DNA of 64,000 bases from Streptomyces sp. CB01881 (GTDB taxonomy: Bacteria > Actinomycetota > Actinomycetes > Streptomycetales > Streptomycetaceae), in NCBI RefSeq assembly GCF_002953255.1, contig NZ_CP026498.1, forward strand, positions 733,130 to 797,129. The letters run 5' to 3'. Positions 26,166 to 33,475 of this stretch are shown one piece after another. Positions within the stretch are counted from its first letter, which is position 1. Every line of letters starts with the position of its first letter. Under the pieces are notes generated by a model. It searched no databases. It had not been told where the DNA came from and worked only from the letters and a program-made list of their open reading frames with translations. Both the position numbers and the translations under genes were made by a program.

Positions 26166-27071
26166 TCAGGAGGAACCGGCCGCCGCTCCCCCGCCGTGAC
26201 GCACCGGCAGGGCGACCACCGCCAGGCCCCCCAGCAGCAGCACCAGGCCCAGGCCCGGCCAGCCGCCCAGCCGCTCGCCCAGCAGCAGCGTCCCGAGCAC
26301 CGCGGCCACCAGGGGCTCGGCGAGGCTGAGCGTTCCGGTGGTCGCGGCGCTGATCCGTCCCATCCCGCTGGTGAACAGCAGATAGCCGAGCGCCGTCGTC
26401 CCCAGCGCCAGCCAGGCGATCAGCCCGAGCGCCCGCGGCGAGCCCAGCCCCGCCGGCGCCGCCGCCAGCCACGGTGACACCAGCAGCCCCGCCCCGAACA
26501 CACTGACCGGCGCGGCCGCTGCCGGATCACCCCCGGCGGCCCCCAGCCGCTTGGACGCCGCGATGTAGACGCCGAAGCCCGCCCCGGCGGCCACCGCGAG
26601 CGCCACCCCCACCGCGTCCGCCGTCCCCCCGCCGCCGGGCAGGAGCAGGAGCCCGATGCCCGCGACCGCGACCGCGGTGCCCGCGGCCCACCGGGCGTCC
26701 AGCCGCTCGTCCGCCAGGGCTCGGGCGCAGAGCCCGGACACCACCGGGACGGTCCCGAACGCGGCGGCCGTGGCGGCCGCCGCGCCCGTCCGCTCCACGG
26801 CCTGGAGGAACGCGGCCTGGAAGACCGCGGTCACCGCGACGCTCAGCAGCAGCCAGTACCGGACCTCGGGCCGCCACAGCGTACGCAGTCCCCGGGGGCG
26901 CAGCGTCACGGCGCAGAGCACGGCTCCGCCCAGCAGCATCCGGCAGGCGCCGAGCGCCACCGGGTCCACCCCGGCGTCCGCCAGCAGCTGGGCCGGCCCG
27001 ACCGTCCCCCAGAGCACCGCCGCGGCCAGCACCGGCACCACCCCGGCCCGGACCTCCACGTCTCCTGCCAC
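26166..27071 (-). CDS. EamA/DMT-family transporter
   Basis: A 301-residue inner-membrane protein with ten hydrophobic segments arranged as two EamA repeats (VLAAAVLWGTVGPAQLLAD and FGVYIAASKRL). Members export amino acids, nucleotide precursors or drugs. GTG 27071 with GGAGAGGGGGA upstream is the preferred start. It is divergent from the 2-methylisoborneol genes across a roughly 400-bp gap; a functional link is not evident. Confidence 0.82.
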   Translation of the reverse strand: MAGDVEVRAGVVPVLAAAVLWGTVGPAQLLADAGVDPVALGACRMLLGGAVLCAVTLRPRGLRTLWRPEVRYWLLLSVAVTAVFQAAFLQAVERTGAAAATAAAFGTVPVVSGLCARALADERLDARWAAGTAVAVAGIGLLLLPGGGGTADAVGVALAVAAGAGFGVYIAASKRLGAAGGDPAAAAPVSVFGAGLLVSPWLAAAPAGLGSPRALGLIAWLALGTTALGYLLFTSGMGRISAATTGTLSLAEPLVAAVLGTLLLGERLGGWPGLGLVLLLGGLAVVALPVRHGGGAAAGSS

Positions 27072-27384
27072 GCGTCCCCCTCTCCAGCCCTCGCCGGTCG
27101 CGGCACCGACTCTGACGAAGGCTAGGTTCGCCCTGTCCGCAGGCCAATTGGGGAATGCCATTGCTCCTGGCGGGCCGGGCACCCGGCGCACCGGATCTTC
27201 CGACAAGAGCACTGCGCGACGGTGCCGAGTGCGGCCCGCGCGCTTCAAACCTGGTAATCGCAAACGTTCACCCTATCGGGTACAGGAAGCACTCCGGAGC
27301 GCCCCGGCGCGCGCCTCCCCGCCTACCGTTGATCAGCAAGCGACAAGGGGCACCCGATGCGGCGACCCCCTTTTTGCCATGCCA

Positions 27385-27399
27385 AATGACGACCCGTCA
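27385..27399. promoter_or_regulatory. Inverted repeat upstream of the methylisoborneol operon
   Basis: ATGACG-ACC-CGTCAT lies 81 bp before the leader ORF, in the 27072-27479 gap. The gap contains no gene and has lower GC stretches (around 27250-27290) that could hold the promoter. The repeat may be a regulator site; no specific regulator is identified. Confidence 0.3.
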
Positions 27400-27479
27400 T
27401 GACGTGCGGTTTCCTTCGATCCGCCGTCCCGCGACGGGCAGTCCTTCGACGTGCAGTCCTTCACAGAGGGAGCCCCGCC

Positions 27480-27551
27480 ATGTCCGCGGACACCGGACCC
27501 GAGAGCAGCATGGAGAGCAGCAGCGTGGACGCCCCGGCGGCACGGTCATGA
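27480..27551 (+). CDS. 23-residue leader ORF coupled to the methylisoborneol synthase gene
   Basis: ATG 27480 follows a strong GAGGGAG ribosome site and encodes MSADTGPESSMESSSVDAPAARS before a TGA at 27549-27551. That stop overlaps ATG 27548 of the synthase (ATGA), which itself has no clear ribosome site. It could be a translationally coupled leader, or the original disordered N-terminus of the synthase separated by a one-base frameshift. Confidence 0.5.
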   Translation: MSADTGPESSMESSSVDAPAARS

Positions 27552-28621
27552 GCCGTACGGCCCTGGACCGGATCCTCAACGGACCCAGCGGCCTCGGGAC
27601 GGCGGGCCTGCACCCGGGACGGCGCGACGCGCGGCCGAGGACCGGCGAGCCCATCCCCGGCCTGTACCACCACCCGGTCGCCGAGCCCGATCCGGAGCGC
27701 GTCGCGGAGGTCGGCCGCCGGATCAAGGCCTGGGCGCTGGACGAGGTCCAGCTCTACCCGCCGGAGTGGGAGGACCAGTTCGACGGCTTCTCGGTGGGGC
27801 GTTACATGGTCGCCTGCCACCCCGACGCCCCCGACATCGAGCACCTGATGATCGCCGCCCGGCTCATGGCCGCCGAGAACGCGGTCGACGACTGCTACTG
27901 CGAGGACCACGGGGGCTCGCCCGTCGGCCTCGGCGGGCGCCTCCTGCTGGCCCACACGGCCCTCGACCCCCTGCACACCACGCCGGAGTACCACCCGGCC
28001 TGGGCGGAGTCGCTGCACGAGGACGCCCCCCGGCGGGCCTACCGCTCCGCCATGGACTACTTCACCCGCGCGGCGACGCCGTCGCAGGCCGACCGGTTCC
28101 GGCACGACATGGCCCGCCTGCACCTGGGCTACCTCGCGGAGGCGGCCTGGGCCGAGACGGACCACGTCCCCGCGGTGTGGGAGTACCTGTCGATGCGCCA
28201 GTTCAACAACTTCCGGCCGTGCCCGACCATCACGGACACCGTCGGCGGCTACGAACTGCCCGCCGACCTCCACGCGCTGCCCGCCCTCCAACGGGTCATC
28301 GCGCTGGCGTCCAACGCCACGACCATCGTCAACGACCTGTACTCCTACACCAAGGAACTGGCCAGTCCCGGCCGGCACCTGAACCTGCCCGTGGTGATCG
28401 CCGAGCAGGAGGAGAAGAGCGACCGCGACGCCTACCTGAAGGCGGTCGAGGTCCACAACGACCTGATGCACGAGTTCGAGGCCGAGGCGGCCGCCCTGGC
28501 AGCCTCCTGGCCCTCCCCGTCCCTGGTGCGGTTCCTGCGCGGCGTCGCCGTGTGGGTCGACGGCAACCACTACTGGCACCAGACCAACACCTACCGCTAC
28601 AGCCTGCCCGATTTCTGGTAA
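27548..28621 (+). CDS. 2-Methylisoborneol synthase
   Basis: A 357-residue class I terpene cyclase that converts 2-methyl-GPP to the earthy odorant 2-methylisoborneol. It has the aspartate-rich motif DDCYCEDHGG and the second Mg motif NDLYSYTKE, and the MIB-synthase hallmarks PGLYHHPV, FDGFSVGRYMVACHPDAP and FNNFRPCPTITDTVGGYELP. The usual 70-110-residue Pro-rich N-terminus is missing or truncated. The adjacent methyltransferase gene confirms the assignment. The cyclic-nucleotide-binding (EshA-like) gene that often precedes this pair is absent. Confidence 0.93.
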   Translation: MSRTALDRILNGPSGLGTAGLHPGRRDARPRTGEPIPGLYHHPVAEPDPERVAEVGRRIKAWALDEVQLYPPEWEDQFDGFSVGRYMVACHPDAPDIEHLMIAARLMAAENAVDDCYCEDHGGSPVGLGGRLLLAHTALDPLHTTPEYHPAWAESLHEDAPRRAYRSAMDYFTRAATPSQADRFRHDMARLHLGYLAEAAWAETDHVPAVWEYLSMRQFNNFRPCPTITDTVGGYELPADLHALPALQRVIALASNATTIVNDLYSYTKELASPGRHLNLPVVIAEQEEKSDRDAYLKAVEVHNDLMHEFEAEAAALAASWPSPSLVRFLRGVAVWVDGNHYWHQTNTYRYSLPDFW

Positions 28622-28636
28622 CCAAGGAGCCTATCC

Positions 28637-29518
28637 GTGACCACGACCGACATTCCCTCCGTTGCCGCCACCGCCTCCGTGCCCGGCCCGGCGACCCCGT
28701 ACCAGGGCGACATCGCCCGCTACTGGGACCACGAGGCCCGGCCGGTGAACCTGCGCCTCGGCGACGTCGACGGCCTCTACCACCACCACTACGGGATCGG
28801 CGACGTCGACCACGCCTCGCTCGGCGACCCGGGCGACAGCGAGCGCGAGAAGAAGGTCATCACCGAGCTGCACCGGCTGGAGTCCGCGCAGGCCGAGGTG
28901 CTCCTGGACCACCTGGGCAGGATCCGGCGCGACGACACCCTGGTGGACGCCGGCTGCGGCCGCGGCGGCTCCAGCGTGATGGCCCACCAGCGCTTCGGCT
29001 GCAAGGTCGAGGGCGTCACCCTGTCGGCCAAGCAGGCCGAGTTCGGCAACCGGCGCGCCCGGGAGCTCGGCATCGACGGCTCCGTCCGCGCCCGGGTCTG
29101 CAACATGCTCGACATGCCCTTCGAGAACGGCAGCGTCGCGGGCTCGTGGAACAACGAGTCCACCATGTACGTCGACCTGCACGACCTCTTCGCCGAGCAC
29201 TCCCGCATCCTCGCCGTCGGCGGCCGCTACGTGACCATCACGGGCTGCTGGAACCCCGCCTACGGGCAGCCGTCGAAGTGGGTGTCGCAGATCAACGCGC
29301 ACTTCGAGTGCAACATCCACTCCCGCCGGGAGTACCTGCGCGCCATGGCGGACAACCGCCTCGTGCCGCAGGCCGTCATCGACCTCACCCCCGCGACCCT
29401 GCCCTACTGGAAGCTGCGCGCCGCCTCCTCGCTCGTCACGGGCATCGAGGAGGCGTTCATCAAGTCCTACGAGGACGGCTCGTTCCAGTACGTCCTGATC
29501 GCGGCCGACCGGGTCTGA
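28637..29518 (+). CDS. Geranyl diphosphate 2-C-methyltransferase
   Basis: A 293-residue SAM-dependent enzyme that methylates C2 of geranyl diphosphate, the committed step to 2-methylisoborneol. SAM motif I is visible as LVDAGCGRGGSSVMAHQRFG, followed by GVTLSAKQAEFGNRRA. GTG 28637 has AAGGAG seven bases upstream and lies 15 bp after the synthase stop, so the two form an operon. Confidence 0.93.
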   Translation: MTTTDIPSVAATASVPGPATPYQGDIARYWDHEARPVNLRLGDVDGLYHHHYGIGDVDHASLGDPGDSEREKKVITELHRLESAQAEVLLDHLGRIRRDDTLVDAGCGRGGSSVMAHQRFGCKVEGVTLSAKQAEFGNRRARELGIDGSVRARVCNMLDMPFENGSVAGSWNNESTMYVDLHDLFAEHSRILAVGGRYVTITGCWNPAYGQPSKWVSQINAHFECNIHSRREYLRAMADNRLVPQAVIDLTPATLPYWKLRAASSLVTGIEEAFIKSYEDGSFQYVLIAADRV

Positions 29519-29531
29519 CCGGCCGCCTCCG

Positions 29532-29567
29532 CGTGGGGCCGGGGCGTGCGCACACCCCGGCCCCACG
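29532..29567. terminator. Bidirectional terminator after the methylisoborneol operon
   Basis: CGTGGGGCCGGGG (29532-29544) pairs perfectly with CCCCGGCCCCACG (29555-29567) around a ten-base loop. It lies between convergent stops at 29518 and 29601. Confidence 0.85.
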
Positions 29568-29600
29568 TCGTCGCGGGGCGCCCGCGCGGCCGGCGACGGG

Positions 29601-30545
29601 TCAGGCCAGGGCCTTGGACTGCCAGTAGCCGAACTGGCGGAGCGGTTCGCCGTCGAGGGACCACGGCCAGGGCGTGACCGTGTCGCCGATCAGCTCGAAG
29701 ACGGTCCCGCTCTCGCGCACGCGGCCGGCCTGGACCAGCGCGTAGGCGAGCAGGTTGAGGTCGGCCCGGGCGCCCGCGTACGCGAGCCGGCCAGGGACGA
29801 GCCAGCCGGCCAGGGCGGCGTCCAGCGCGCCGGCGGCCCGGTGGGTCGACCACTGGCGCCGCACCAGCAGTCCCTCGACCCCGCCGCGGGCCAGCGTGCG
29901 GGCGTGCTCGTCGACCAGCGCGGTCAGCTCCACCCCGGTGGCCGGCGCCGCCGACGGCACCCCGGCCCGGACGGCGTGCACGAAATCCAGCTGGCTGCTG
30001 CGCGAGCCGCACTCCTCCGGCGACAGGTAGCGCAGCATCTGCAGGTGGGCCTCCCGGTTCCACGGGTCGCGCGAGGTCACCTCGTGCCAGACGGTGAACA
30101 GCTCGCGCGAAGGGGCGCGGATCAGACGCAGGATCCCCAGCAGCGCCACCCAGGGCGTCGGGTCGTCCGGGAGGACCTCGGCGGCGCGGTGGCAGTGCCC
30201 GGCCGCGGCAGCGGCGTCCTCCATCCGTCCCGCGTGCCGGCCACGGACCAGCTCGACCCACGCCTCGAACACCAGCGGGTCGCCGCCGCGCGGGGCGCGC
30301 AGCCGCCAGGTGCGGGAGACCCCCGAGGGCGCCGCGGCCTCGGCGAGCACGGCGATGCGGTGACCGCGCCTGTCCCAGTCCGTGCCGGCCTCCTGGAGAA
30401 GCCGCTCGACCTGGTCGACCTGAATGCTGACCTGGCCCGGCATTCCGGGGGAATTCAGCTGCCGCCGGACACGGCCGAGTTTGACGTCGTCGAGCTCCGG
30501 CAGCAGGCGCGGGCCGGAAGCGCGAAGTCTTCGGAATATCGACAC
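29601..30545 (-). CDS. TPR/BTAD-like helical hypothetical protein
   Basis: A 314-residue alpha-helical protein starting at GTG 30545 (an upstream frame lacks coding bias). Blocks such as HCHRAAEVLPDDPTPWVALLGILRL and WNREAHLQMLRYLSPEE read like irregular TPR-type helix pairs. There is no signal peptide or catalytic motif. It is convergent with the methylisoborneol operon and probably unrelated to it. The 361-bp gap 30546-30907 upstream holds no gene. Confidence 0.6.
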   Translation of the reverse strand: MSIFRRLRASGPRLLPELDDVKLGRVRRQLNSPGMPGQVSIQVDQVERLLQEAGTDWDRRGHRIAVLAEAAAPSGVSRTWRLRAPRGGDPLVFEAWVELVRGRHAGRMEDAAAAAGHCHRAAEVLPDDPTPWVALLGILRLIRAPSRELFTVWHEVTSRDPWNREAHLQMLRYLSPEECGSRSSQLDFVHAVRAGVPSAAPATGVELTALVDEHARTLARGGVEGLLVRRQWSTHRAAGALDAALAGWLVPGRLAYAGARADLNLLAYALVQAGRVRESGTVFELIGDTVTPWPWSLDGEPLRQFGYWQSKALA

Positions 30546-30907
30546 GCGCCGCAGCCTAGGGCCCCGATGGAATTCCGGACAGCCCTCGGGGGAAATTGTT
30601 ATTTCCCGTGATTCCGGTGACCCTACGGTCTCGTACGGCAACCGGCCGCGCACCCCCCGGCCCGCCACGCATTACCGCGGGGAATGACCGGGCGTCAGGA
30701 ATTCGGATTCCCGGCGGCGTAATTCCCCGGCCGCCCGGTCCGCCGGGGCGTCGCGGGCCAGGGACCTTGCGCGCCGGGCCCGTTGCCCCGGGGCGACAGC
30801 ACGGTCACCCTCCGTGCCCGCCGAAGGCCTCCGCGTCGCCTACCTGGCGGATCGCGCCCGGCAGCGGTTCACTGGGAGTGAGCAGGGCAGGGAATGGAGG
30901 CCCGGCG

Positions 30908-31519
30908 ATGGAATGTCCCCACCCGATCGGATTCCACGCTGAGGTCCGCGAGCGCTACGCCGCGGCCGGGGCGGAGATCACCCGGCTGGTGAAGGCCGTG
31001 CCCGAGGACCGGTGGACGGCGCCCACGCCGTGCCGCGACTGGGACGTGCGGGCGCTGGTGAACCACCTCGCGGCGCAGCACCTGTGGGTCTGTCAGGCGG
31101 CCGCGGGCTACACCCCGGAGCAGATCGGCCGCCGGTTCCGGGGCGACGTGCTGGGCCGCAACCCCCTGGGCGTGTGGACGATGGCCGTGGGCAGCGCCCT
31201 GCGCGCCCTGAACGTGCCGGGCGCCCCCGATCTCCTGGTCCACCTGTCGTACGGGCTGCGCGACGTCGGCGGATACGTGCGTGAACTCACCGCCGAGACC
31301 GTGGTGCACGGCTGGGACCTCGCCCGTGCGCTGGGCGAGACCGGCCGGATGCCGGTGGGCGCCGCCCGGTACGCGCTCGTGGAGTTCCGGGGCTACCGCG
31401 ACCTCACCGGCACCGGCCGGTTCGACCCGCCGCACGCCACGCCGCCCGGCGCCGACGCCCAGGAGCTGCTGCTCGCCCTCACCGGGCGCGACCCGCACTG
31501 GTCCACCGAGTTGCGCTGA
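30908..31519 (+). CDS. TIGR03086-type metal-binding (MDMPI/DinB-fold) protein
   Basis: A 203-residue four-helix-bundle protein with the family signature TPCRDWDVRALVNHLAAQHLW, which supplies a histidine ligand, and TAETVVHGWDLARALGE, which supplies the second. ATG 30908 has GGAGG seven bases upstream. It may use mycothiol; the substrate is unknown. It stands alone. Confidence 0.78.
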   Translation: MECPHPIGFHAEVRERYAAAGAEITRLVKAVPEDRWTAPTPCRDWDVRALVNHLAAQHLWVCQAAAGYTPEQIGRRFRGDVLGRNPLGVWTMAVGSALRALNVPGAPDLLVHLSYGLRDVGGYVRELTAETVVHGWDLARALGETGRMPVGAARYALVEFRGYRDLTGTGRFDPPHATPPGADAQELLLALTGRDPHWSTELR

Positions 31520-31707
31520 TCCGCCCCTTCACACGGCCCTGCGCCCGGCCCTGCACCCCGCCCATCACCCGGCCGCCGGGAAGGGCCCGGCCGCGCACCT
31601 CTCGGTCCGGCGGCGCACCTTTCCGCCCCGCGCACCTCTCCGGCCCGGCCGACCCGGCCCCGGGCCCCTCCCGAGGCATGATGAGGCCCCGGCGAGGAAG
31701 GAGCCCC

Positions 31708-33420
31708 ATGACTGCTGGTGCCCGTGACGAAGGGTGGCGCCGCGTGGCGCCGGCCCTGCCGGGGCTTTCGGTGCTCCGCGGCTACCGGCGCGAGTGGTCG
31801 CGCGGCGACCTGCTGGCCGGCGTCACCGTGGCGGCCTACCTCGTGCCGCAGGTCATGGCGTACGCCTCCGTCGCCGGGCTTCCTCCCGTCACCGGGCTCT
31901 GGGCGATCCTGCCGGCGATCGCGCTGTACGCCCTCGTCGGCTCGTCCCGGCTGCTGTCCGTCGGCCCCGAGTCGACCACCGCGCTGATGACCGCCACCGT
32001 GATCGGACCGCTGGCGGGCGGGGACACCGGACGCTACGCGGCGCTGGCCGCGTCCCTCGCGGTGGTGGTCGGGCTGCTGTGCGTCCTGGCGTGGCTGACC
32101 CGGCTCGGTTTCGTCGCCGATCTGCTCTCCCGGCCGGTGCTGACCGGCTATCTCACGGGCGTCGCCCTGATCATGATGGTGGACCAGCTCTCCAAGCTCA
32201 CCGGGGTCGAGGTGAAGGGGGAGGGCTTCTTCCCCCAGCTGGCGTCGTTCCTGTCGAACCTGTCCGGGGCCCACGTGGCGACGGTCGTCTTCAGCGCCGC
32301 CGCGCTGCTCTTCCTCTTCCTCCTGGCCCGCTTCCTCCCGCGGCTGCCCGGCCCGCTGCTGGCCGTGGTGCTCGGCACGGCGGTGTCGGCGGCGTTCTCC
32401 CTGAAGGACCACGGTGTCGCGGTCATCGGCGACATCCCGGCCGGGCTGCCCCGCCCCCGCCTGCCGGACCTGGACGAGCTGAACCGGCTGCTCCTTCCCG
32501 CCCTGGGCATCCTGCTGGTCGGCTACACCGACTTCATCCTCACCGCACGCGCCTTCGAGCCGCCCGGAGAGGGAGGGCGGCCGGACGCCAACCAGGAGCT
32601 GCTGGGCCTCGGCGCGGTCAACATCGGCGCCGGCCTCTTCCAGGGCTTCCCGGTGAGCAGCAGCGCCAGCCGCACGGCGCTGGCGAAGTCGGCGGGCGGG
32701 CGCACCCAGGCGTACTCGCTGCTGGCCGGCGTCGCGGTGATCGCCGTGCTGCTGTTCCTCGGCCCGCTGCTGCGCGACACCCCGGACGCGGTGCTGGGCT
32801 CCCTGGTGGTGTTCGCGGCGGTCCGGATGATCGACATCGCCGGTTTCCGCCGGCTCGCCTCCTTCCGGCGCCGGGAACTCCTGCTGGCGGTCGGCTGCCT
32901 GGCCGGCGTACTGGCCCTGGACATCCTGTACGGCGTGCTGGTCGCGGTGGGGCTCTCGGTGGCCGAGCTGCTCAGCCGGGTCGCGCGGCCGCACGACGCC
33001 GTGCTCGGCACCGTGCCGGGCGTCGCCGGGATGCACGACGTCGACGACTTCCCGCAGGCCCGGACCGTTCCCGGACTGGTGGTCTACCGCTACGACTCCC
33101 CGTTGTTCTTCGCCAACGCGGAGGACTTCCGGCGGCGCGCGCTGGCCGCCGTGGCGGCCCAGCCGGGCCCGGTGAGGTGGTTCGTCCTCAACACCGAGGC
33201 GAACGTGGAGGTGGACATCACCGCGCTGGACTCGGTGGACGCCCTCCGGCTCGAACTGGCCGACCGCGGCATCGTCTTCGCGCTGGCCCGGGTCAAGCAG
33301 GACCTCCGCGACGACCTCGACGCCTACGGCCTGAGCGCGTCCGTCGGCGAGGACCTGATCTTCCCCACCCTCCCCACGGCGGTGGCCGCCTACCGCGCCC
33401 GGGCCCGGGACACGCCGTAG
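31708..33420 (+). CDS. SulP-family anion transporter with STAS domain
   Basis: A 570-residue SLC26/SulP permease for sulfate, bicarbonate or related anions. The membrane domain has the SulP signature (GDLLAGVTVAAYLVPQVMAYASVAGLPPVTGLWA, here spanning residues 32-65). The cytoplasmic STAS domain occupies the last 120 residues. ATG 31708 has AAGGAG four bases upstream. It appears monocistronic and convergent with a P-type ATPase. Confidence 0.87.
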   Translation: MTAGARDEGWRRVAPALPGLSVLRGYRREWSRGDLLAGVTVAAYLVPQVMAYASVAGLPPVTGLWAILPAIALYALVGSSRLLSVGPESTTALMTATVIGPLAGGDTGRYAALAASLAVVVGLLCVLAWLTRLGFVADLLSRPVLTGYLTGVALIMMVDQLSKLTGVEVKGEGFFPQLASFLSNLSGAHVATVVFSAAALLFLFLLARFLPRLPGPLLAVVLGTAVSAAFSLKDHGVAVIGDIPAGLPRPRLPDLDELNRLLLPALGILLVGYTDFILTARAFEPPGEGGRPDANQELLGLGAVNIGAGLFQGFPVSSSASRTALAKSAGGRTQAYSLLAGVAVIAVLLFLGPLLRDTPDAVLGSLVVFAAVRMIDIAGFRRLASFRRRELLLAVGCLAGVLALDILYGVLVAVGLSVAELLSRVARPHDAVLGTVPGVAGMHDVDDFPQARTVPGLVVYRYDSPLFFANAEDFRRRALAAVAAQPGPVRWFVLNTEANVEVDITALDSVDALRLELADRGIVFALARVKQDLRDDLDAYGLSASVGEDLIFPTLPTAVAAYRARARDTP

Positions 33421-33475
33421 CGGTCGGCGGCGGGCCGCGCGGCCGCGCCCGGCCCGGTGCCCGGCGCAGCCGCGC

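Noticed and set aside
27155..27547. N-terminal extension of the methylisoborneol synthase in its own frame
   Set aside because: The upstream translation lacks coding bias and has no ribosome site. The strong site belongs to a different frame at 27480.
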